Positions 23,601-28,232 of a stretch of DNA of 64,000 nucleotides are shown piece after piece. The notes under the pieces are model-generated. The model searched no databases. It was not told the origin of the DNA and saw nothing but the letters and a program-made list of their open reading frames with translations. Numbering within the stretch: position 1 is the stretch's first letter; each line of letters starts with the position of its first letter. The position numbers and the translations under genes are program-made. The DNA is from Owenia fusiformis (taxonomy: Eukaryota > Annelida > Polychaeta > Sabellida > Oweniidae): positions 24,420,166-24,484,165 of the forward strand of contig CAIIXF020000011.1 of the NCBI GenBank assembly GCA_903813345.2, read 5' to 3'.

Positions 23601-26069
23601 GTTTGAGGATAATAATTTCAATCCTCGAACAAACATGTAAACGCCATTTTTGTCTCGACAGATACTAATTTCAATCCGTGAGATAAAGTATGAGGATAAT
23701 GATTTCAACCCTCAAACAAATAGAACGTAATACTATTTAAGAGGGCACTAAAGTCTTTAATTAAGGATACTTATTTTAATCCTTGAGACCGTTAAAAAGG
23801 TAATAGTTGTTGTCCGTAGTTTGGATATGATTTCAATCCAAGGGACAAGTGAGCTTTGTGATTAAATCTCACAATTAAATGCTCGGAAGCTGATTCTGAG
23901 CGATGCACAAACAATGATATAATTCAAATGGCTACTGTATTAAGACAAGGAATGGTTACCCAGCTTTCGGCAGCTCGAGAAATATATATTGAGTGCTGCA
24001 TTACCTTTGCCCTGTTTGCGTGATAATATATATAAAGATATCTTTCTAATACAATAATTGTTTTTCAATTAAATCTTTATACCACTACCCCATGCTACGA
24101 GTAGAAAAATACAATAATGGGTCTTACCAGCAATGCTTATGTTTTGTATATTAATTAAGTTGGCTTTCACCGAAGATGCATGCTTGCTTGTAGCTTTGAT
24201 AGAGTTTATAATTTCCGCGATCATTGTAATGGACACCGTCTTCAATGTAGAGGTTAAATTGGCTATTCCTAATACCTCTGTGGTGCCACAGCTTTGCGAA
24301 TGGAATGTGCTCTAATAATGCTGTCAGAATACGATTGCATAGCATGACATTTTCATTGTATTTTAAAGGAGCTGAATTTCTTTGTATAAGTTCAGATACT
24401 AAAATATATTCGACGTGATATTCTTGGTGTAATTTCATGACTAGATTTTCTATATCGGAGGCAACTGTTTCGGGTCTTTTTCCGTTTGAGATATCATTTC
24501 CTCCAATTTGTAAGATGACTATGTTTGGCGGATTTTTTAATTTATTTTCCAATGTTTCATTCAATATTGTCCCTACTTTTCTACCGCCCAAACCGTCATA
24601 TCTAATATGAATGCGTTCTAGCCCAAGATTCCATTTAACGCGTTTGTCTTCAGTTGTGCGAACATAATTCTTAAAGCGCCTAACAAAGGAATGTCCAATT
24701 AGCATTGCTGATAATCCATCCATGTTACAAAATGTATAAAGGAACAGATACTCACAGGGTTTAATAGATATCGCTTTAGATGGTGAAGAGATTTATATCC
24801 TCCTTCCGAGTCCTGTCCACTATGGAATTTGGTAAATGATCGAATTCAATCCACAAACTGTGTATTTATTAACTTATAAGTTCGTAAAGTAAAAATATGT
24901 TATAAATTGTATATAAATAGTGTTCTTTCTTATGTTATATAATATTTTCTTAATATAACAATGCTGAATAGCTTGTAAAGTTGAAACAATAATTTTTTAA
25001 CAAATCAATGCTTATTCATGTTGTCTGTTTCGAAACATGAAACTGAATGAAGGATGCTGTCTAGCTAGGAAGTAGTAGATAGACCCAAGATGTAACTCGA
25101 GACACACGTGTATAACTGAAAGTGAAAGCCAGTACATGATTGGATATCCGGCCAGTCGGTATAAATCCATTTAAGGTCCACTTGCAGATTCCTTAAATTA
25201 CTTTTATTGTTGCCACCCATTCCCCTCCACCTCCCTTCAGATATGGACTACCCAACTTGCTAATTGATATTATTATGTAATATTAAATAAATCAATTACA
25301 TGTACACCAACACAAATTGTATTTGTTTTGTCCAATTAGCAACTGAGCAGATCAAGGGAAGAGACACAAATAAAAGGTTTATCTTAATTTTCATATATTT
25401 TGGGGGATTTTGTTTTAAGTTTTTGCATACTTTTTGTTAAATCAACCAAAGTTTCCTTTGTATAACTATTATATTGAGAGGTCTAAGAAAATGTTGTATA
25501 TGCTATTTTGTTACAACAAGGTTCGGAAAGACATTTTATTTCATTCTCAAGAATTGGTAGAAAGGAACAAAAAACTATTGCACTAAAAACAAAAAATGCT
25601 AACAAAACAGTTAAATAAAATATACTTAAATCATTTTTGCATGAGATTGTTGCCAATACATGAAGGACCGTGTTTTTACGGAATGTTTTCAATAATAAGT
25701 TAAAAGAAAAACATTGTTGAATTCAGTTCACCATATCGATACCATGATCGAGTAAGGATAAAGTATTTTGTTTTTAGGTTGACTAGAACTTACAAAATTG
25801 TGAAAATTGTGAAAACTGAATCAGGTTAAAAAAATAAGGCGATGCATATGTAAAAAAGCAAGACAAAAGATGCAATAAGTATATCATCATCTTTTGTTAC
25901 TTCCAAGTCACCTCGTTTGCCTTCTGCCATGTATCGGTGAAGTAATTTTCAATCATTCTCAAAGTATTATCATAATAAACTATGTATAAATCATACCAAA
26001 TGTTAATGTGATGATATTCGACAGCGTAATGCCGATCAGAAATATCCACATCGCTGCCAATTGTCCCAT
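8339..26069 (-). CDS. Gene B: secreted protein, 2 CTLD + 10 EGF + PAN, 791 aa
   Basis: Seven coding exons: 26069-25997, 17671-17497, 14072-13867, 13110-12930, 10565-10348, 10104-8872, 8628-8339. They sum to 2376 nt, exactly 791 codons plus TAA, and each junction keeps the frame (phases 1, 2, 1, 2, 1, 1). Order of the product: signal peptide, CTLD1 (WIGL; QPDSG in the sugar-motif position; closing FVCE), CTLD2 (EPS in that position), ten 41-residue calcium-binding EGF repeats of DIDEC type, and a PAN/apple domain ending WRIWT. There is no membrane segment, so a secreted, Ca2+-dependent lectin or adhesion role is likely; an immune role is only a guess. Intron 1 (8.3 kb) carries the nested retrotransposon. 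The gene is most similar to D, including introns. Confidence 0.85.
8872..10104 (-). CDS. Gene B exon 6: ten tandem calcium-binding EGF repeats
   Basis: 1233 nt = 10 x 123 + 3. Each 41-residue unit has DIDEC (Ca2+ ligands), six Cys, a C-x-N-x4-F-x-C segment that is the Asp/Asn hydroxylation consensus, and GFSGDGVTC. The first (DADECILGTDTC) and last (GFSGDGIQCN) units are distinct and shared with C and D. Acceptor at 10105, donor AACA|GTATGT at 8871. Confidence 0.9.
10348..10565 (-). CDS. Gene B exon 5: C-terminal half of CTLD2
   Basis: Reads TTGHWYGMIHGGRFIWNG, then SEPSP at the place of the EPN/QPD motif, DSC, DWKTKQC and GYLCQTSP. The core cysteines are present but the WND motif is WKT, so sugar binding is uncertain. 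Donor CCCG|GTAAGA. Confidence 0.85.
10613..12475. mobile_element. Unclassified DNA element, 1.86 kb, 4-bp target duplication
   Basis: This segment is absent from the otherwise near-identical intron of gene D, where GATGACACAAAA runs straight into ACGCAGCCC (about 57760). The ends CGGTCAAGCCAAGTAACTTA (left) and CAGTCAAGTCAAGTAAGTAA (inverse of the right end) match as a terminal inverted repeat of about 26 bp. AAAA is duplicated at 10609-10612 and 12476-12479. The AT-rich interior has a 150-codon plus-strand frame (10885-11337) with no recognisable motif. A non-autonomous DNA transposon is the likely identity; the superfamily is unknown. Confidence 0.8.
12930..13110 (-). CDS. Gene B exon 4: N-terminal half of CTLD2
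   Basis: Starts after acceptor CCGTAG with GTGGSCGTDWDTYGSSCYLL and continues SRSWADAQTYCESQGSHLAV, the standard CTLD N-terminal Cys pair, helix and first core Cys. Donor GA|GTAAAT at 12929 is weaker than its neighbours but conserved in C and D. Confidence 0.85.
13478..13757. mobile_element. Foldback element, CACTCCCCTCC family, 280-bp short copy
   Basis: Ends CACTCCCCTCTATAAG and the matching inverse CTTATGGAGGGGAGTG. It occupies the same place in intron 3 as the 892-bp copy of gene D (59194-60085) and shares its flanks, so this copy has lost about 600 bp internally after the B/D duplication, or D retains the older form. Confidence 0.8.
13867..14072 (-). CDS. Gene B exon 3: C-terminal half of CTLD1, QPD motif
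   Basis: Reads SPTGDYWIGLTKPNNNDEWI, then TWASWGSAQPDSGAGAC, NWETAGC and HPFVCEQE. QPD is associated with galactose-type specificity in classical Ca2+-dependent CTLDs. The WND Ca2+ motif is WET here. Donor GAAG|GTATAT. Confidence 0.85.
15007..16080. mobile_element. TA-flanked foldback element, 1.07 kb
   Basis: Starts CAGGGTGTTCCAAAAGTAAC and ends with its inverse; the arms remain similar further in (GCTGGCATTTTGT and its complement). TA on both sides. No transposase frame. It lies in intron 2 of gene B and is probably a non-autonomous Tc1/mariner-type element. Confidence 0.85.
16381..17239. mobile_element. Foldback element, CACTCCCCTCC family, 859 bp
   Basis: Ends CAATCCCCTCCATAAGTTTG and inverse CAAACTTATGGAGGGGAGTG, flanked by TA at 16379-16380 and 17240-17241. 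Interior words shared with the gene D copy include AACACAGGAGGCGAAAAATG. Non-coding. Confidence 0.85.
17497..17671 (-). CDS. Gene B exon 2: N-terminal half of CTLD1
   Basis: Reads GQNQCEAGGFQHSNNICYHY, then WESAETACNSYSNGQLAVVD. Acceptor CTTTTCAG|GC joins in phase 1 to the signal-peptide exon; donor TGTGAG|GTAAGT is near consensus. Confidence 0.85.
18104..18352 (-). repeat. Ngaro-like element: B2 split direct repeat (3' end)
   Basis: 249-bp terminal repeat beginning TTTATACTTCCCGCCCGC on the plus strand; same length and sequence by eye as 18855-19103. Contains runs of TTACATAA-like words. Confidence 0.9.
18353..18563. other. Spacer between B2 and A2 of the retrotransposon
   Basis: 211 bp unique to this position, no reading frame. 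It separates the two 3' repeats, so the 3' part is A2-spacer-B2, not A2 directly abutting B2. Confidence 0.7.
18564..18859 (-). repeat. Ngaro-like element: A2 split direct repeat
   Basis: 296-bp copy of the A1 end (24912-25207), from TATAAATAGTGTTC to CTTTTAT. Overlaps B1 by TTTAT. Confidence 0.9.
18855..19103 (-). repeat. Ngaro-like element: B1 split direct repeat
   Basis: 249-bp internal copy of B2, ending CGCTAAAAAGCC like it. About 625 bp of non-coding sequence separates it from the recombinase stop codon. Confidence 0.9.
19729..20640 (-). CDS. Tyrosine recombinase of Ngaro-like retrotransposon
   Basis: Carries out the integration step by recombining a circular DNA intermediate with the target, using a tyrosine nucleophile instead of a DDE integrase. 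Numbering from the codon at 20640: catalytic Arg145 in FLRIGE, His259-x-x-Arg262 in THSFRIG, Trp286 in LGRW at the place of the second His, and Tyr294 in KKYIRP. All key residues are present in the usual order. The frame has no ATG near its beginning: it is open from a stop near 20700, TTG is at 20640, and it overlaps the RT frame in the -1 register. Expression by ribosomal frameshift or reinitiation is therefore likely; a real start cannot be chosen from sequence alone. Confidence 0.88.
   Translation of the reverse strand: MGILEAALEPTSRVAYKTALKWYKQFNDSYKLNDPMLPCHVSDVLLFISYLNFKDLKPSTITSYISALGYIHKLQHDRTPTDAFIVQKTLLGLRKKQPSIDSRLPITLPILNSLIDSLNSIIPSNPYLQTMFKAMFAMAFHCFLRIGEITGGSSNQNLIQLDNVKFIRERSEICAFELTFKKYKHSIPGKSHRIRVEKGSIPKYCPVSLLKNYLTLRGMSEGPLFLQSNTTQVHRDSFSKWLRKALTFMNLDTKFYKTHSFRIGSATHACINKGLTDQQIMHLGRWASNSFKKYIRPQINSAM
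20628..22226 (-). CDS. Reverse transcriptase-RNase H of Ngaro-like retrotransposon
   Basis: 532 residues. RT fingers and palm: PLSVIPKK and FRLIHDLS (about 89-108), first catalytic Asp in KIDIRSAF (149-156), and HYLDDF with catalytic Asp pair (YLDD at 217-220). RNase H: Asp in LFTDSS (381-386), Glu in LELYP (415-419), Asp in YTDNEA (439-444) and Asp in ADSLSRG (490-496). There is no protease, chromodomain or DDE integrase, and no methyltransferase domain, which fits Ngaro and not classical DIRS1. The ATG at 22226 overlaps the end of gag by 23 nt, suggesting termination-reinitiation. The 3' end overlaps the recombinase frame. Confidence 0.92.
   Translation of the reverse strand: MPTPIIINRLSYYIKGYDAFLSSYLLNGFSNGFSIGYFGERESRRSTNFKSAIINHHIVKEKVKSEIQKNRISPPQSDPPFDKYFVTSPLSVIPKKTPGEFRLIHDLSYPKGSSINEGIPVELRSVNYSNVSEAIKIISEMGRECFLIKIDIRSAFRIIPLHEDDYPLLGFEFEGNFYYQKVLPEGCASSCAIFEKFSSCVEWIMKKQLETQNILHYLDDFLVVSKTYEEGRVYLQKFQAICNDIGIPLSIEKTSAEPVNCLTFLGIELDTASMEARLPLEKLHKCCTLIETNMHRDKLKLKELQEIIGLLNFACSVISPGRAFLRRMIDLTRGISNKHYHIRMNNEAKQDLKMWKLFLNQFNGRAIIKSPDWTSSDTLKLFTDSSGSGYGALFQNNYFHGVWNSHWKKFHITILELYPIVLAIDMWGNSFKNKNVLFYTDNEAVAYIINKQTSKDGNIMALIRRLVLSCLSFNISFSAKHVAGTLNTSADSLSRGQVTKFKLLNHHVINLQGINVPNLPQVDSCNRICWGF
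22204..23187 (-). CDS. Gag-like protein with CCCH zinc finger, Ngaro-like retrotransposon
   Basis: 327 residues from the ATG at 23187, chosen because a strong splice acceptor (TTTTATTTGCAG) ends 3 nt before it. The N terminus is basic (MPKRQLRPRG, PSTKKQK), then a Ser/Thr/acidic stretch and a central domain with conserved-looking Trp and Tyr residues. Near the C terminus CYKFQLGQTCFKKSECKFHH has the spacing C-x8-C-x5-C-x3-H, a CCCH zinc finger, followed by more Cys/His, and an Asn/Ser-rich tail. Presumed role is binding and packaging the element RNA. Retroviral gags use CCHC knuckles, so the CCCH type is noteworthy. Confidence 0.85.
   Translation of the reverse strand: MPKRQLRPRGSPSRAPGRKPSTKKQKLNEELVVEITKRVVESLSQQPATSTNTRDNSTSEDSGDSDGEVSFPKLGTETNLNEPEAPSKAFSFQIPIDMHVPTAIKQKIWNNEYVEFGSLLPKHSRVKDSEFDLKQSKSGNLKITKAQGNFKLVSIEEWISAFHIFTTIHCTKYGTDAIPLMHYGQNVRKLAENHLDWNYYDENFRRARANNISLPWDQPHPTLFIFTSLEGKQQQNNKHNNSQYPSNSKSKPNIPKGFCYKFQLGQTCFKKSECKFHHYCFKCNSPSANHPGLKCNKNFRPQRSSSNFQTPSNKGQNSNHNANTNNH
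23191..24127 (-). other. Putative intron between SGNH ORF and gag
   Basis: On the minus strand a donor GCTG|GTAAGA lies just after the hydrolase stop codon and an acceptor with a pyrimidine-rich tract, GTTTTATTTGCAG, ends 3 nt before the gag ATG. A second possible donor, CCT|GTGAGTATC at 24755, lies upstream of the hydrolase ATG; splicing it to the same acceptor would remove the hydrolase and put gag first. The hairpin array lies entirely inside. This is inferred from splice-site matches only. Confidence 0.5.
23302..23841 (-). repeat. Array of about 12 hairpins with conserved loop, upstream of gag
   Basis: Two hairpin types alternate in tandem units of about 86-90 bp. Type I: TCTCA-a-CGGAT, loop AATAATTTCA, ATCCG-TGAGA. 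Type II: GAGGAT, loop AATAATTTCA, ATCCTC. Hairpin positions (plus strand) are about 23302-23331, 23340-23361, 23391-23420, 23430-23451, 23480-23510, 23519-23540, 23566-23596, 23601-23630, 23653-23682, 23692-23713, 23761-23786 and 23821-23841. Outlying members have AAGGAT/ATCCTT and TTGGAT/ATCCAA stems. The loop stays at 10 nt (9 in the last). In the element RNA the loop reads TGAAATTATT. Confidence 0.85.
24151..24723 (-). CDS. SGNH-family hydrolase of the retrotransposon
   Basis: 190 residues from ATG 24723. The four SGNH blocks are in order: GHS (10-12) with the presumed nucleophile Ser in block I (GDS in most families), Gly in GLGG (44-47), Asn in IGGND (73-77) and the Asp-x-x-His pair in EDGVH (161-165). 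The full catalytic set is present, so an esterase or lipase-like activity is likely; the substrate is unknown. SGNH domains are known in some Ngaro and CR1 retrotransposons. Here the ORF is first in the element, separate from gag, with a putative splice donor just after its stop codon. Confidence 0.85.
   Translation of the reverse strand: MDGLSAMLIGHSFVRRFKNYVRTTEDKRVKWNLGLERIHIRYDGLGGRKVGTILNETLENKLKNPPNIVILQIGGNDISNGKRPETVASDIENLVMKLHQEYHVEYILVSELIQRNSAPLKYNENVMLCNRILTALLEHIPFAKLWHHRGIRNSQFNLYIEDGVHYNDRGNYKLYQSYKQACIFGESQLN
24912..25207 (-). repeat. Ngaro-like element: A1 split direct repeat (5' end)
   Basis: 296-bp 5' terminal repeat, ending CTTTTAT on the plus strand next to flank TGTTGCCACC. 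Expected to contain the element promoter, though I cannot point to a specific one. Confidence 0.9.
25997..26069 (-). CDS. Gene B exon 1: signal peptide
   Basis: ATG at 26069 opens 24 codons: MGQLAAMWIFLIGITLSN, IITLTF, then donor TTTG|GTATGA at 25996. A second in-frame ATG is codon 7. The hydrophobic core and small residues at the end fit a secretory signal. The exon joins in phase 1 to exon 2 (GQNQC). Confidence 0.75.
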
Positions 26070-26230
26070 TTTGGTGTTCCTATTTCATATTCTGGACGTC
26101 AAGCTTGCACATTGTAGTTTGATAGTCCGATAAATTATCTGGCATCACGATTATAATTAAATATAAAATTTCTATTGTTTGTCAATGATCAATCTCATTA
26201 TACCGTATACAGGGTGTCCCATTTTAACTT
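26070..26230 (-). promoter_or_regulatory. Conserved 5' flank of gene B, shared with gene C
   Basis: Blocks just upstream of exon 1 match the flank of gene C (46871-47050): TGTTCCTATTTCATA, GTCAATGATCAAT, and a CAGGGTGTCCCATTTT transposon end at about 26210-26225. The retained blocks mark the likely promoter and 5' UTR. No initiation element is certain. Confidence 0.45.
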
Positions 26231-26630
26231 CATAAATATAATGATGTTTTATTGCGAGAAGGTGGATGATAAAATTATTAAAAAAACAAATTATTGAAAA
26301 TCTCCAAAATGTCAAAAATATCAATTACATTTGCTTTAAAAAAGAGTTGCAATATACTTTTTCATACAATATAAGTCCCCCTAAATGACAATGATTTTAA
26401 TTAATCTGATATAGCCTCCTCTGATTTTGTTGGATACCCAGTATTTCCTGGCATGAGTAATTGGAATAGACTCCTCCGAGCAGTTCCTTCTAATATAATA
26501 AAACTACATTGTCCCTCTTAAAATCGCATTCACTCAAAAATTCGCACTGTCCCGGGGAGAATCGTATAGGAATCGTATTGCCTGGAGAAAAATATTATAA
26601 TTGTAAATCTATCCAGAATACTAGATATAG
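26231..26630. other. Intergenic, nothing clear
   Basis: AT-rich sequence after the lone transposon end upstream of gene B. The partner end was not found nearby. Confidence 0.4.
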
Positions 26631-26639
26631 TAGCAGTTC

Positions 26640-26885
26640 ATCACAGAATGGTCCAAGTTCTAGCATTATTGGAAATAATCTTTTTCTTCAAATATTAGTG
26701 GTGGGACATATAATTTCTAAAAGTATGCACAAGCATTGCTCCATCCCGCATCAAATACCAGTTTGGAATGGTCCAATCAAGCATTATTGGAAATAATCTT
26801 TTTCTTCAAATATTAGTGGTGGGACATATAATTTCTAAAAGTATGCACAAGCATTGCTCCCTCCCACATCAAATACCAGTTTCGG
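26640..26885 (+). repeat. Direct duplication of about 120 bp
   Basis: GAATGGTCCAAGTTCTAGCA and GGAATGGTCCAATCAAGCA begin two nearly identical copies, both running through AAATATTAGTGGTGGGACAT to CAAATACCAGTTT. Confidence 0.8.
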
Positions 26886-26970
26886 TTATTCATCGACTGA
26901 ACTGTAAAACCTGTGCCTATTGAGTGATATTTGGAACTACGTGCAATGTAATCACACACAGTGCTTTCAG

Positions 26971-27366
26971 GTGTCCTCACCCCCCACTCTAAGAACCTCC
27001 CTAGATAGACAAGTTGATCATTTTATTCAATCGGGTGCCCTCACTACCCCATTCCAAGAAGCCTCCCTAGATAGGCAAGCTGAGCATTTTATTCACCAAG
27101 GTGTCCTAACACCCCCATTCCACGAAGCCTCCCTAGATAGGCAAGCTGATCATTTTATTCAATCGGGTGCCCTCACTACCCCATTCCAAGAAGCGTCCCT
27201 AGATAGGCAAGCTGAGCATTTTATTCATCAAGGTGTCCTAACACCCCCATTCCACGAAGCCTCCCTAGATAGGCAAGCTGATCATTTTATTCATCAAGGT
27301 GTCCTCACACCCCCACTCTAAGAAGCCTCCCTAGATAGGCAAGCTCGTCATTTTATTCATTCAGGT
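26971..27366 (+). repeat. 66-bp minisatellite with 132-bp higher-order period
   Basis: About six units, each containing CCTCCCTAGATAGGCAAGCT. Two versions alternate (GGTGCCCTCACTACCCC and GGTGTCCTAACACCCCC), giving a 132-bp higher period. Because 66 is divisible by three, a plus-strand frame of 133 codons stays open across it; I do not regard it as a gene. Confidence 0.85.
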
Positions 27367-27896
27367 GTTGAGCAGTCTTCCTTTTCCTCTTCCAACTCAT
27401 TATTAAATATTTTACTTTGAAATCACATATGTAATGCAATGCTTTTGACTGAATATTCTGCTGTCTTAATGATTTCTAGAGAATTAATACAATGGAATTT
27501 TGTACAGTGTTTGCCATGTTCAAGGATACCATTTTAGCTCTGGGAAATATGACACATACATTCGTCACATTGATTCTTATCGAAGACCTTGATTACATCG
27601 TTATATTCCTTTGGGGCAGTTTAAATATCATATTTCAATAGAAGGCCATGATTTCTCACGATGCTTTATTTGTGTCATGGATAGCATTTCAGCTCTTAGT
27701 TACGGCTTAACAAATGCATTTCAATCAAGTCCTTGAATGTGTAATGAATATTATTGAAGTGCTCTTTCTGCAAGATTTTCTTTTTGTGAAGTTCAATCAA
27801 TTATAAATATTTATCTGGCAATTGGAATGCGTGCGAATGTGAAACTAATGTATATTTCTACTTCGGTCCAGCCTTCGTAGTAGTTTGCAATAACAG
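27367..27896. other. Intergenic, nothing seen
   Basis: AT-rich DNA without reading frames, repeats or known motifs. Confidence 0.4.
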
Positions 27897-28232
27897 CAGG
27901 GGCGGATCTGGGAACCAACAAGGGGGGGGGGGGGCCCAAACTTCTGGTCTGAGAAAAAAACTTCCGCGCTTGCGCGTAAAAAAAATTTGGGCCCCAAAAA
28001 CCCAAAAGTGGGCCCAAATTTTGAAATTTTGAGGCCCATTTTCTTCAAAATTTGGCCTAAAATTAAAAAACAAGGCCTTAGAAGGCCAATTTATGACCAA
28101 AAAGGCCTACTTTTTGGGGCCTTAAGGCTTTTTTTGGCTCAACATTTTTTTTGGGCACAATTTTTTTTTTCTGGGCCCACCCAAGGGGGGGGGGGGCCCG
28201 GGCCCCTGGGCCCCCCCCCAAATCCGCCAGTG
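27897..28232. mobile_element. Small hAT-like foldback element with G/C homopolymer runs
   Basis: Left end CAGGGGCGGATCTGG and inverse of right end CACTGGCGGATTTGG resemble hAT terminal repeats. AACAGC is present at both junctions. The interior is low-complexity sequence with many GGCC and AAAATTT words and runs of G, and is non-coding. Confidence 0.6.

Larger units (their letters stand above)
18104..25207 (-). mobile_element. Ngaro-like tyrosine-recombinase retrotransposon, 7.1 kb, apparently intact
   Basis: Read on the minus strand the order is A1 (25207-24912), SGNH hydrolase ORF, hairpin array, Gag, RT-RNase H, tyrosine recombinase, B1 (19103-18855), A2 (18859-18564), 211-bp spacer, B2 (18352-18104). 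The A and B pairs are 296 and 249 bp; I see no differences between members of each pair. B1 and A2 overlap by TTTAT, and the two outer ends of the element also carry TTTAT, so the internal B1/A2 junction equals the junction of a circularised element. Split direct repeats of this kind, RT plus YR, and absence of a DDE integrase identify the Ngaro group of the DIRS order. All coding frames are open, which suggests recent insertion. Confidence 0.9.
17717..25743. mobile_element. Terminal-inverted-repeat element split by a nested 7.3-kb insertion
   Basis: The outer ends GGTATCGATATGGTGAACT (17717-17735) and AGTTCACCATATCGATACC (25725-25743) are perfect 19-bp inverse copies. The inner halves (to about 18051 and from about 25361) match the two parts of a contiguous 725-bp copy in gene C (43005-43729). 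Everything between is a later insertion, including the Ngaro-like element. AAATAAAAG stands at both edges of the interruption and once in the gene C copy. The host element is non-coding. Confidence 0.75.

Noticed and set aside
23302-23841. Resemblance of the repeat array to a CRISPR array (ATTGAAA in the repeat, regular spacing)
   Set aside because: The host is a eukaryote, the intervening sequences are themselves repeated rather than unique spacers, and no cas gene is present. It belongs to the retrotransposon.
25483-25692. Short minus-strand frame with a hydrophobic stretch, considered as signal peptide exon of gene B
   Set aside because: It lies inside an inverted-repeat element, has no donor in phase 1, and a better exon with conserved donor exists at 26069-25997.
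26920-27321. 133-codon frame over the minisatellite
   Set aside because: Explained by the 66-bp period. No splice sites or domain.
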